Part shown: positions 11,605-24,300 of the stretch, in pieces
Numbering within the stretch: the stretch's first letter is position 1
Layout of the letters: every line of letters starts with the position of its first letter
Assembly (NCBI GenBank): GCA_036365515.1
Contig: CM070874.1
Location: forward strand, 112,145,235-112,209,234
Direction: 5' to 3'
DNA from: Torymus aiolomorphi
Taxonomy: Eukaryota; Arthropoda; Insecta; Hymenoptera; Torymidae
Length of the DNA stretch: 64,000 bases
Translations under genes and position numbers: made by a program
The notes under the pieces: generated by a model
The model's database searches: none
What the model was told of the DNA's origin: nothing
The model's input: the letters and a program-made list of their open reading frames with translations, nothing else

Positions 11605-11807
11605 CCCTAGTAGAAATATCATTTGTTCAAAACAGTTTAAAACTGTTCAAAACTGTTTAAATCTGTTCAAAACTATTCAAATCTGTTTTAAATGTCCAAA
11701 AATACGTACTTTTGAAAAGTTTTAAACAGTTTTAAACAGATTTGAACAGTTATGAATAGTTTTAAACAGTTTTAAATAGTTTTGAACAAATAATATTTCC
11801 ACTAGGG
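11605..11807. repeat. Foldback MITE with CCCTAGT ends and AAACTGTTT-word arms
   Basis: It begins CCCTAGTAGAAATATCATTT and ends with the inverted counterpart ...AATATTTCCACTAGGG. Both arms consist almost entirely of degenerate repeats of GTTCAAAACTGTTTAAA-like words. The two arms meet around a short unique centre near 11695-11715. No clear target duplication was found. No coding capacity. Confidence 0.75.
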
Positions 11808-12466
11808 AATTACGCCCATAGTGTCTATTGATATATTCGATATCTCGAAAATGAATAATTTAACTATCGTCCAGTTAATTTGCCAATATTAAAAAATCCA
11901 AGATTATCAACGTTGTACGTTATTTAGCTGAATCAAAATCATCAAAATTTATGTATGTTACATCTTTATAAACTATTAGATATTTTTGTACAACTATCTC
12001 CAGTACAAACGCGTCCAAAATTGTTAGTATTTTCATCATCTAGTACTTTAACTTTTATCAAAGAAAATTGGACTAATGTTTTAATGTATGCTTGGACTCT
12101 GAAATTCTTAGATTTTACGATTATAGACTTTGATTCGAATTGTGCTACAGTAATCAATTATAATCCTTTCAAAACAATAATTAACTTTGAAAATATATCA
12201 TTCAGTGTAGCAGCAATCTTTCCTGATAAATTATCAGATATGGATAATTACTCCTTGATGTTTCCGATTTTACATTTACCTCCAGCTTCATTCGTTTACA
12301 GGAATAATCAAAGTGATATTTTGGAAATAGGTGGAATATGCTATTCAATTTTAGAAGTATTTTTTTAATAAAAGAAATTTAAATTGGAATGTCCCCATAA
12401 GTAACAGATTCACTGAAATCTAGAATAAAAGTAGAAAGTATTCAACGATACAAAAAATTATTTGTA

Positions 12467-13186
12467 CACAGAGAGAAATTTTAGAGTAAAAATTACCAAG
12501 GTGCCTTGGTAGCGCATGGACAGACTGTCAAAAGCCGTGTTATTTCCAGGTTTCTAATACAATTTATAAGTTTCCCAGGAAAAACTACCATAACCACTTA
12601 AAAAAAATACCAAATTATCTGAATAAAAATTACCAGACACACTGGTAAAAATTGAGATCTAGTCATTTTTACAAGGTAACCTAAGAATTTTTACTAAGAA
12701 AACTGATAAATTTTACCAAATAACCTGGTATTTGTGTACTCGCGCATGCGCACTGCGCATTATTGTGTTTCAGAAGATTGATACTAGAGGCGTGCGTGAC
12801 GTTAAAATGAAAACAATACACATATTTTCAGTAAGTAATAACGGCGATTCAAATGACTGTTGGTAACAGCTTCCGTGGCGCAGTCGGTAGAACGTCGGAC
12901 TCTCAATCCAAAGATCGTCGGATCGAATCCCGCTTCCGTAAAAACTTTTTTTCAGTTTAATGTTTTTTCATCCTTGTTTCTGTTTCTATTTCTATATTAA
13001 AATACTATATATCCATCAATATGGATAAAAAAAGTTAATTTTTTTAATTTAAATTAACTAAAAAAAAATTTTACCAAGGCACTTTGGTAAAAAGTTTAAA
13101 ATTGTCAGTCTATCCATCCATTACCATAGAAACTGGTAATTTTGTCTCGAATATTTGTAATTTTCACTACAAAATTTCTCTCCGTG
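12467..13186. mobile_element. 720-bp TIR element inserted in the IR relic, TA flanks
   Basis: The ends CACAGAGAGAAATTTT (12467) and AAAATTTCTCTCCGTG (13186) are inverted and flanked by TA on both sides (12465-12466, 13187-13188). Inner inverted segments include TTACCAAGG(T/C)(G/A)C near 12495 and its partner near 13075, and ACCA/TGGT blocks. No transposase frame is present. The TA duplication suggests a non-autonomous Tc1/mariner-like or similar element. A tRNA-like sequence lies inside. Confidence 0.7.
12869..12939 (+). other. tRNA-like sequence inside a TIR element (not a functional tRNA)
   Basis: The stretch has an A-box-like part (TGGCGCAGTCGGTAGAACG), an anticodon-type hairpin with loop CTCTCAA (CTC would be Glu) and a B-box-like part (GGATCGAATCC). 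The D and T stems are only partly paired. The two outer ends are the direct repeat GCTTCCGT (12869-12876, 12932-12939) rather than complementary strands, so no acceptor stem can form. The direct repeat could be the trace of a small insertion. I therefore do not call it a tRNA gene. Confidence 0.55.
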
Positions 13187-13530
13187 TATATTGCCCTGTC
13201 ATAAGTTTCACATAAGTCAGTACGTTAGAGTTGATGGGTCGTCGCCAGTAAAATATTCTGATATCTCGATAAAAATCATGCCCCTACAATGAAAAGTTTT
13301 ACGATATCACATTGAAAATCGTGGAACATGGCATTTCCGAATCTTGGCAATTTACGTATAAATATTGGAAGTACAAGAATACTGTAGTTGGAAAGCAAAG
13401 TAAGTACAAAAATATGGACACCATTGACTCGACACACTTAATTGATGTTGTATGTATAGGCTATGTTGTTTCTGTCATAACTTTAATAGTTGAATATGGT
13501 ATATATTATATTTTGGGCATACAAAGCTAA

Positions 13531-14731
13531 ATTGTCATTCGATTCATAATCTTTAACCAACCAGGAGAGTGTCGAGAACCCGGATCACTGATTTGGCTGA
13601 AAAACTTCGAGGTATGTTTTTGCATATATAGAAACATGAATAAGGGAACATTAGACAAAAAAGCTCAAATTCTGAACATTTCTGGCTTTACTTTGCAATA
13701 ATCTTGAAAAAAGCCTCTTCTTGAAACAATAACCATTTAATCTTGGACACTCCTAAAATTCTATTTCAAAAACAGAAAAAAAAACTATAGAAAATAAGCT
13801 TACATTTGCTTTATTTAGAGTTAAGAAATATTGATTCCCTCTAAAGTAATGAAAGTTTAAAGTTGAGCAACGAAAATATGTAATATGAAGTCGAACAGCG
13901 AATTTTAGAGGTGTGCATTTTTATTGCTCGACTTTAATCTTTGCTCGCTACGCTCGGGCGACAAACACGATTCGTGTGGGAATCGCCCACTTTACGCACT
14001 TGTTGCGTAATGTACTATTATTTTATTGGATAACTGAAACCAAAACTAAAATTTTTATTGTTGAAACTATAGGTACTGAACAACATGATATTTACAAGTC
14101 TTGAAAATTTAGAGAAAAATATAGGCAAGCCAAGGAAACTGCACTATGACATGAAAGTGAAACTGAAAAAGGTGCTACCATTTTGAATAAGTTGAATGTA
14201 GTACTAAATTTTGTGCATGTAGAAATAAGATAACTACACTCTATTAAAAACTAAGATTCACATAATCTACACAATACAACAAGTAATGATATTGTAAATT
14301 TGATGTCGTATTTGATGATCTTTTATTGTCTTTAAATATTACAACTTCTGATGTAGTGTGTTTACAAGAATTCTATTTGAAAATAATTATCATTGCAAAG
14401 TGTGAAAAATATGATCTTACTTTATTATACCCTTTGTTGTCATTGTGTTAACAATATATTAGAAAAATTAAAAAATTAATTTAATTGTCTCATAAATCAG
14501 TTTTGACAGTGCGATCCTAATAATCTTATAAAAATCATTATAACATCAATTATATTTTACTCGCCAAGTATAATTGTATAACACCATGGCTAATGAAACA
14601 TGACTCGCCCAAACATACATCATTGTAACAACGCTATTCCCACACTTTGCACAACGTATATACCGCGTAGACCCTGAGTTAGTGATTCTCTCGTCTATAC
14701 ACAAGTCTTCCACTTTCTTGAAATAAAGCGC

Positions 14732-14734
<3 letters not shown>
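13531..14734. other. Non-coding stretch
   Basis: No gene is seen. At 13933-14016 there is a member of the hairpin family: TTTGCTCGCTACGCTCGGGCGA, a short stem GGGCGA...TCGCCC enclosing CACGATTCGTG, then CGCACTTGTTGCGTAATGTACTATT. The remainder is AT-rich and unremarkable. Confidence 0.45.

Positions 14735-14792
<58 letters not shown>
14735..14792. repeat. (GA)n microsatellite, 58 bp
   Basis: An uninterrupted GA dinucleotide run, likely polymorphic in length. It marks the start of the CpG-rich, transposon-poor part of the window. Confidence 0.97.
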
Positions 14793-14793
<1 letters not shown>

Positions 14794-17700
14794 GAAAAAA
14801 ATCGTCTCTCTGCCTGCCGAAGAGTGACGTAAAGGTAAAAAAAGTCCTTCTGTCCCATTATGAAGGTGTTACCTAGTCTCATTACGCGGCGCGCAACGCA
14901 AGAAGAAAAAAGATCTCGAGTAACTTCGATCCGCGCGCCGCCGCGCAGATTTCGTAACGAGTCTAAATAAGCGCGCGCGATCGGGAAAAACACGGCCGAT
15001 GGGAAAAGCGTTCACGCACCAAACGGAAAACCATATGTGTATATATTTATGTATACATACGTTTGGGTATATATACGGATTAGGAGTTCCGGGTTGAACG
15101 TCTCGGGGGAGAGGACTTATGTAGGTATTGGGAAAGAAGTACATCACCTTGGCGCCGCCAAATAAAGGACGCATCGTTAAAAAAAAAGTAGTCGCTTGCA
15201 CGGGAGTATTATGCACGCGCTTGCGCGCATAATAATTGAGAGATACAGGCGTGGCCGGATCGCACGATGCGGCGAAATAAACAGACGCGCCCGAGCGCGA
15301 GAGAGTTTCTGCATGAGCGAGCGAGGATCCTTGAGAAGTCGGCTTGTTCGATATATGGGTATACACCTATACATAGCGTCGTTGTGAGATTTGGAAGATT
15401 TTCGATTTCACTGGTCTAGTTTTCGTCGAAAACTTATATCAGGACGGTGGATATAGTCATAAATCATGCGGTGAAAGGAGACGAGTCAAAGATGAGACAT
15501 TTTAGATTATATCATATGGAAAGTTTTGTATTTTTGTTGCAAAGAAAGTACGTTTAGTGAAAGTAATTTATTATATCAGTAGATGAAGAAAGTAATAGAT
15601 GTAATAAAGTTTAACAATCGATTGCATGTTCACTGCAAAAATATGCAATAATAATGATAAAACTTGAAATTGAAATTATTCATGGTGCAATGTCAGCTGC
15701 CTAATCGTTTATTATTTATGACAGACATCAAACAATACAATGCGCTCGTGAAAAGCACCGGCCCCTGTACACTACCATTTTCGAAATTATAATCTACCCG
15801 TCATTTGCATTCGTATATTTGCACGATTAATAATATATGCAAATCCGACGTATTATTATACAGCGCGCCGTATACAACTGCATTTCGAAAAGTAGTTTTA
15901 TGCAACGCACTCCGCAGCCTTGCGCGCGCGCACAGCTGCTTTGCAAATTCGAAAATGGACTTTACAACGCCCCCGGACTCGTTTTATCGCGCGGGAGAAA
16001 GAAAAGGCGAGTCCGCGTTCGTGTGTGCAGAAAGTACCGGACAATGCGGTATACGTGTATATGTATATACGAGATTATTAGCATAAAACTGCGAGCACGC
16101 GCGTATTTATCGAATTATAAACATGTCTATCACGCGGGCGCACGTGGAATATTCCCCGCAGTTGGAACACGGAGGCGATTTCACTCGTTTTATGTCCCGC
16201 GGATAAATGGAGATCCGTTCCGTATTTGTATTATAACCAGTGACGGACGAAATGGTCTCCTAATAGCCTCACAATTTGGACATTTACGATTTCGAAGGAA
16301 GAACAAAGAATAATCGCGTTCAAGTGCGTGAGTGTTTTAATTTTACGGTGTAATTTTATTATAAAAAGTGGTGGTTCTTTTCGACTTTTGTAATTATTTT
16401 TAAGTACATTCTTAAAATTGATGTAGATCCTGTATAACTATATATAGACAACAAACTGTAATCAAGTACGTGCGACTGCTCTGAAGAAAATGATTTTTCT
16501 CTATCAGGTCCAATGTTTAAAAAATTTAAGTCGCACGATTATGGAATCTCGTTCTTACAGAATTTTATATTATCAAAACTATAAATAACTACAGCGAAAA
16601 AAATGATCCAAAGCACGTAATTAAAATAGCAGATATATTTAAAATTTAGTTAATTTAAGATTTCAGGGGCTTACGAAGTAGTTAGTACTTCCCTGAGTGT
16701 AAAATCTCTTTTACTTTCGATATACCAGCTGGAATAGGTCTAGACTTTAGATTGATTCCCACTTGCGACCAATTCCTATATATGTAAGTGTAGTAGTTGG
16801 TCGGTCGCACTCTCCCTTTTCGAGAGCCAAGTGCAACACACGCGCCTCGCGCCGCTTTGAATCGGCAATGAGCAGTTGATGTGTTTGTTTGTGCATTATC
16901 GATTTTCGCAAGAGGTTTGGTTCGTTTAGAAAAAAAAGTTGTTAAAAGTAATTTGGTATATACTTTGAAAAATATTCGTTCAAAATGAAACAATAAAAAT
17001 TTAATCCAATTAGTCTAGTGTTAAAATTATATATAGATGTAGAGAAGCGTATAAGTAACGGCAAATTTGTGCATTCAAGTATTATTTATTTTATGTAATA
17101 TAAATTCATAAATTGGTAGTTTTTACGTATAGTTTTCTATTAATAATGAGCATTAAGCATCGATTCCAAGGACGTTTTTTTATATGGAAATGACTCACAA
17201 AAAGCTTTTTTATATAAATTAATTTAAAATCGTTGTTATTTAACACGCTTATATTACTCAGTTTCAAAAGGATAAAGATAGAGGATATATTCATAAGGAA
17301 ATGACATAAATAACGAACAAAATTATCTAAAATTAAATACGCATTTTTAATTCAATCACAATTATAATTACAATCACACACGTTTCCTTTTTATACTTCT
17401 GTATATAATGCATAAGCTACAAAATTTTCGTTACACAAGCAAAATGCTTCTCATCTTCAAACAAAACAATTTTTCGTGGTATACATCGAGAATAATTTAG
17501 CGACACGCTCTACGAAAAGACAATGACCGCCATTACAGATACTTTTACATTAATATTCACAGCTGGATAATGATCGTAGTCGAATGGTAATACAATTAAT
17601 GACGGTAATAAAACAATAATAATAATAATAATAGTAAATAATAATAATAATAATTATAAAAAGAGCGCCACATACGTCATCGTGTTCGCGCGAATGACCG

Positions 17701-18377
17701 AAGTTCCCGTTTTACCGGTCCCCCACAGTCAGTTCGAACGTGGCCGCGATTTTGTGTACATTTTCATCTCGCCTCACTCCCTTCCCCCCGACGCGTCCGT
17801 CCTCCATCATCAATTTCAAATAATCCAACAATTACATATATAAAAGAAATAAAGAACCAAATAGAAGTGCAGATTTTTCTGAGCAGCCGCCTTTACGTAA
17901 CGCGCTATCTCTACCTTTTCACCTTATAACAGATGTCGATTTTCTCGGCCGCCGCGCATATATACTTGCACACACAGCGCGCGCTCGTATATAATGATAA
18001 GCCGGGTGAATAATTACGATCTCGAGAATAGAAACTTCCGAGCCCAGCTCAATCGGTATTATACACGAAAAAACAAAAGATTGCCGGACGTATGCGGCTT
18101 TCCATTCGAAAATTTCCATTCGCTTTCTCCGCATTAATAGACGCGCGCCTCATGCGCGCGCGGCGAAAAATTCGTCGATCGTCTATCTATATATCTATAC
18201 AACCACCGCTCCTTTCTCCGCAGAGCGCTCGATTATACTCTCGGGCTCACCATATAAGTACGCAAAAAGAATAAACCAAAAAAAAAAAAAAAAACAATTA
18301 CAAAAAAATTATCGGGACGCTCGGGAGGTCGGGCCATCGTCACTCACTCGCGCACATACACGTCGTTATTAGAATTC
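14793..18377. other. Intergenic DNA downstream of the SVWC gene
   Basis: No convincing coding region. The composition alternates GCGC-rich patches (for example 14880-15320 and 15900-16150) with TATATA tracts and an AAT trinucleotide run at about 17608-17656. An A18 tract lies at about 18278-18295. The short open frames here have biased dinucleotide content and no recognisable domains. Part of this stretch may be 3' UTR of the SVWC gene, but no AATAAA on the minus strand was found within 300 bp of its stop. Confidence 0.5.
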
Positions 18378-21300
18378 TTAGGCGGCGGGTTTAGCGGCCG
18401 CGGCGGGTTTAGCGGCTGCGGCGGCTGCCTTGGCGAGAGCCTCGGCCTCCTCGGCACTTGGTGGCGGCAGAGTTGGGATCTCGGGGTACTCGAGCTTGGC
18501 GCCGGCCTCGCATTCGAACTCCGGGCAGCAGTCGGGGAAGGGCGCGGTCTTGTTCGTCTTCTCGCTCAGCTTGCACTTGGGGTTGGCCTTCGGTAGGGGT
18601 CCGCAGTCCTCGACGAGCTCGAAGAGACGGCCGCTGTTGTCGTCGGCTGGCACGCAGGTGGAACGGCCGCAGAACGGCGTCAGGTCCCAGGATTGCTTGG
18701 GCTCGACGGTGGCGCACTTGGTTGACGCGAAACACATGCCGGGGAAGTCTGGAAGAATAAGGTGGAGGTGAGGGTTAGTTTAATTTAAGGTATAAATCGA
18801 TTGGACAATTCACTAAACATGGGTAATTGAAATCTGCGTATATAGAAGCTTAAATTGCTAATAGAAAGCGGTGTAATTAATTAAGAGAATTAAGTTCGAG
18901 CGATCTTGTGAAAGTAGGCTCTTTAAACTAGTATAATTATGAGTGTGTTTTTTTTAGCTTAGTCATCTTAATTTAGCATTATGATCTGATGACATTATCA
19001 TAAATTTAACGACTTTTTTTCCTCCTAAATTAAATTTTACAGTCGTTGTAAAACGGTATATATTATAACTGAGCGGACTTAATAGTCGTGATGATCGTGA
19101 TGCTATCATCTTGACCGATCGAGACGTGTTCGCAGAACTATTAACCTACTTTAAGAATACTAAACTGCTCATGCATACATTACAATCTTTTATAAAAGAA
19201 AAGGTATTATTTGACCAAACAATGTCAGACAGTAACCCCAAAAACCAACCGCTCTATTACTTCGTCCACTCGAACAATGCACTGCGTACATGTATACGCC
19301 CGCGAAAAGCGCACTCCTATTTAGCGTTTCGCCACTTTCGCAAGCGCGAGGCCGCACACACATACCATCGTTAACGCGCGCTCTCGATTTTCCCGTCGTC
19401 GGCGCGCGCCGCTTATTCAAATACACGCAATTCAATTGTTCCATTGTGCACGCGCACAGGCCGGTGACACTGCGATTCGCCTTTTCGAGGCGGAGGAGGA
19501 GACGTCGACGGAATGTCGCTCGTGTTGCTCAAGTGCGCTATACATGTGTACTTGTATAACGGAGAGTGACGAAGAAATGCGCGGCGCGCGCAGGACCGAA
19601 TCAGAGAAGAGCCGAGTTAGAGAGTTTGTATAATGCTTGTACTATACGCATGAGAACGGTGTTAATTAAACGCGAAGCGGTTGTGCGCGCGATGTACCCG
19701 CTAAAGGCTCTGCATGAAGCGACGCTTTGTTCGAATTCTCGTTCGGAGTTGTGTAATTCGGGAGGGAAATATACAGGAAAACATAAGGCGAAAAATTCAA
19801 TGACCCGTTAAAACCAGCCACGCGATTGCCACGTATAATTCGTAATTTTGAAAGTTAGTCGAAAACTCCCTCGTCCGCGACGACACGGGGTCGTCGAAAT
19901 TTGCGTCTATCTGTCGAGAAAGAACTGGCGCGGGAAACAGGAGCAGAAAGTGTTCTATTGTATAACGATATACTCCCGATGTGTATATGCGGCTCAAGGC
20001 GATCGACACTTTCACTGTCACGAGAGATTCCTTTGTTTCTTGTGCAACGCGAGATTTATATGGGGTCAGATGAGAGGAGCCGATTTAGATCGATCGGTCG
20101 GTGATAGCGAGCGGGAAGAGAGATTTTACGAGATGGGCGGACTAGTTTCGGAGAAAGTGCGCGCGCACCGGCTTTTTATATGTATAGATCGATTGTTTCA
20201 AATGGATTTAGTATGGGCTGCTCCGAGATTGGTTTTAGTAGAGTGAAAATAGCCTCATGGTGAGCTCGTCGGTTGTCTATTGTAATTTAGAATACCATTT
20301 AGCTGCTATATACGAGCCACTATATACGATCATTATATAATCACCTCGCCGCTATATATTTAATCGCGCGATAAATATATTAAGCTTACCTAATTGCGCA
20401 AACCCTAATCCCAAGCCGTGCAATCAATATCGATAAAAAAAAAGACAAACTACACGCTCGTGTCCCAATTAAAAAATTCCCCATCCATCTAGCGCGCGCG
20501 ACGGACAACAAATTCGCCAACGGGTCTTTCGATTCCCGCCCGTCATCTACATTGCTAATTCGTGTCTTTTTTTGTTGTCGTCCGATTCGCGAAACGACCA
20601 TAAAAGGCGGTCAATATACAATCGTACCGTTATACACGCACGCCGCGAGGAACCGTTAAAACAAGACTTTATCGAACGTCGATCACGCGATGTTCGGCGA
20701 TGAAGATGACGCGATACACGCGTGTGTTCCATTGTTTGCGCGGCGTCGTTAAGTAGAAAAAGACGGATATGGCAAGACGCGCGGGCGAGGCGTCATTTTT
20801 GCGAAAGGCTTATTTGACGATCGCAAACAGCGAGACGAATGCGTGTGTTTGTATATACGTATGTGTATATATGTATTTACATTTACGGTTACGTGCTTCG
20901 ATGTTGAGCAATGAATTTGTTATTTCAAGTGTTTCCGTTATTTGCACTTAAGTATCCGTGTGAAGATGATGTGCAAAGGTTTCTCCCATTTAATAAGATT
21001 ATAGCGAAACGAAATTGTGACGTTATTTTAAACAATCAAAATCTTTCGATAAAAAGAATCATTATTTTTGCAAAGATTGATCTTTGAAAAACTAAAAACA
21101 TTTTTCTCTTCCCATACAAATTGATAGATACCAATTATCGACTTCGCGCGAAAAACCAATTACTCATTCATATTGAAATCAACATCTCAACCGTACAGCA
21201 GCGGTGCGCGAACGGCGAGGCGAACGGAAGCCGCATATATATCGCGGGAGAAACTCGCGCATCCTTGGAGACTTCAATGCGAACGTGTGTCGCGTGCATT

Positions 21301-24300
21301 GGCCTTCCATGCGCGTTTTCACTCCTCCCCCGAGAGCGCAGGCATACATGTATATATACATACACGCAAACAGAGAGACGCTTTTGACTGATTGTATTCG
21401 TTTTTGTTCGCCGGTGAAAAGGAAAAAGCGGGATATTGTCGACGGGTAATTCGAAAATAATTGACCTGCCAGCGCGCATTGATGGTCTTTCTTTAGTGCG
21501 GCGTATGGCGGCATTGTTGGAAAAGACAGACAGGTGTTGAGATTAGCAGGAAAAGTCTGTACAGTTGATTGTTTTATTGCGGTAATTTTGATGTTGTTAA
21601 TGTCGCGGCGACAGATGTTATCTGAGACTTAATTTTAGAAAATTATACACGCACCTATTTATATGTATTTAAAATTTAATATGTGATGGTAGATCTGTTA
21701 AACAAACTGTGAAGGTTTATTTATCCTGTGAATAAATATTCCAAACCAAACAAATTTATCTCTAAACCTCAATCCTACGATCAACAACGTCAACAACCCG
21801 AACACCTCAACAACGCCCACGCTAGCCACTTTCTCCCCGCCACTCGCCTCATCCGCGATTCATCAGCGCTTAACGCTCTCCTCCTCCTTCGTATTCCGCG
21901 AATTCGCTCTCGTGCGCGATCTAGATCGCCGGCGAAGTAGGCCAGGGCGATCCGTGCGCCAGGCAAGAAGAATGACAAGGATACACACACGCGGAATTTT
22001 TCGAACGGTTATATACAGCGAGGATATCCTTATCCATCGTCCATAACACCTTTTCTACATGACGAGTACGCACAAGCGGGTATTTTTAGGCTCGCGGAAT
22101 GTAATTGGCTTATCGAGCTAATCGATGCGATTGTTCGGCTGGGATTAGTCACGGTGTAATTGGATCATCCTTCGGGTTTTCGGTGCTGGAGCGCGAGGTT
22201 TCCTTTTTTTATATATATAATTTTTTGGATGTTTAAGTAAATGTGAGTTGAATGTTGTGTGATAATGGACGTAATTTGTATATATAAGGTGTTGGAAGAA
22301 GGTCGGGCATCGAAAAATTACGAACCAGTCTAGGTCAGAGTTGTTAAAACAACTTGAGTGTAGCTTCGCGCAGAAACTGGTTGAAGAAGTTATTTACGCT
22401 CGGTTTACTTTATGGCGCGCCGGGGAACGATGTAGCTGCTGGTTTTACAGCTATTTTTATGATTTAGCTAAAAAGTGGTGCGCAAAGTGTCGTTATTTAG
22501 CTCTTAACAATATATGCTTTAATGTTTTAATTTTTTGTAAGGTTATTTTCAAAATTACACGTATTAAGAAATTGGGAGTCTCGTTATATTGCTATTTTTG
22601 TTGTGATCTACGGGTTTCTATTTTTCATTATGTAGCGATTGTTTTTAAAGATCGTTTAGTATGAAAATTATCTCACCCAGCCCGCATCTACTTATAAACA
22701 TTTTTATTTTTCACTGGATTCCATGCGTCGGAAGATTCTGAGAAAATCGTAAAATAAAGTTCAAAGTCAAACAGCAATTATTCAATCTTTTTTATAACTT
22801 CGTTTTCATTGTTCGCACTGTGTTTTACAACGTATTCACATCGCAGTAACATTTACGCCGCGTAAAAACCTAAGTGGCTGCTACCTATCTTGATATTAAA
22901 ATTAACCATAAACGAAAAGAATAAATTATAACAGCACGTACTGTACGATGAAATTCGAATAAAAATGATATATTGCGAAGAAATATATTAATATCGAATA
23001 ATGATAATCCATCCACGTTGTGGCATAATGCTAATGAAAGCATGAGGTTAAAGTGTTGTAATTTACGACATGCATTTTTTTTCGCTGCCTGTATCGCGTA
23101 ATGCAAATCAGTCGAATGATCCTCGATCGACATGCATTACATTATGAAAGTTCAGTTTTGCAATGCGACAATAAAGCAGTCGGTAACAAACGGCGCATGA
23201 AAAAAAAAATCTTTATACTATTAATTATTCATTTGAAATTCTGATTTTGCATTGAATCGATTTCACCGTTACAAGCTATCTTTTTTAACAGAATTCCGCT
23301 AATTATCATCTACTTTGCCACAGTTGATATACAAGAGTACAAAAAAAAAATGTGAATGCCGGAAACAGAATATGCAAATTCGGTAATGCTTCGTTTGTTA
23401 TACTTATGCTCGCTTTTTTCCTAGTGAACATATTGTCTCTACTGCATGATTTACTAAAAATTTAAAATAAAATTCTTTCATTTATAAATAGAAGAAAATT
23501 ATTCCGTAAACGACAGAAATACACCGCGCTAACACTAATTAACATTCATCAAAGGTATCTCGCCACTCTCATCAAACACAAAGGTAACAATATATCACCC
23601 ATTACAAACACGACAATTACCTCTGAATCACAATAAAGCGACACAGATACAGAAAAAAAAAGAAAAACCTCGCTTACGCATCATGTCACGTAATTTGCGG
23701 CGTTCATCTCGCCATGGACTTAATATTGTCTCCCCCCGCCTCATTAACGGTCCCATTTTTATGCACGCATGCGCACGAGGGAAAGGATAAAAAAAAGAGC
23801 TGGAGATGGAAATCTCGCGCGTGATTAAACGCCGCCGCGCGCTTGCATAATAATGCCCAAGGTGATCCATATGCGAGACGCGAGCTCGAGCGATTTCTGA
23901 ATCATTGGGAGACTATTCCGAGGATCGGATGCTAATTGGTTTCGCTTTCGTTCGGCTCGCGGTGTATTGCGGGCGAGAGAAGACGCGACAGTGGCTAATT
24001 GGAGTGAGAATTGGATCGAGCGAATAACTTGGTCGTTGTGGATTGGAAATGTTACATACAAAGCGTAGAATTTTTTAAGGAAGTAGAAATCGAATCTAAA
24101 TTGAAGTGAAACTACAATTTAAATAAAGTATAAACGAAAAAATAAAAAATTTCACCGAATATCTTACTGCACCATTGTTTGGAATATTGTTCTTACTGGC
24201 ATCGTCTCCAGAATACGATATTATTATTTACCTTAGAATTGTTTAGTATACACTGGCTTGTACCAAACACGCAAAAGTAAACCGCAATCCTTCCGTATAT

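Larger units (their letters stand above)
11904..13530 (+). pseudogene. Ionotropic receptor (IR) relic, N- and C-terminal parts only
   Basis: The 5' part reads RYLAESKSSKFMYV in one frame, then shifts near 11966 into a 137-aa frame (11955-12368) with RPKLLVFSSS, KFLDFTIIDFDS, VINYNPF, KLSDMDNYSL and LPPASFVYRN. This is the typical order of the amino-terminal region and first ligand-binding segment of divergent insect IRs. The 3' part (about 13273-13530) reads FYDITLKIVEHGISESW, then NMDTIDSTHLIDVV and a hydrophobic segment, matching the last ligand-binding helix, the final transmembrane helix and the short tail. The pore region (M1-M3) and most of the second ligand lobe are missing, and a 720-bp TIR element lies between the parts. 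IRs are dendritic-membrane chemoreceptor channels; this copy is dead. The IR call rests on motif memory. Confidence 0.6.

Noticed and set aside
12869..12939. Functional tRNA-Glu gene
   Set aside because: The acceptor strands are a direct, not inverted, repeat, and two stems have mismatches.
18409..18760. Arg-rich open frames on both strands over the SVWC exon
   Set aside because: They are out-of-frame readings of the GC-rich exon; only the frame with the cysteine pattern joins the signal-peptide exon through proper splice sites.
22341..22664. 107-aa Cys/Phe-rich frame in the SVWC intron
   Set aside because: No signal, domain or splice context; it looks like random AT-rich translation.
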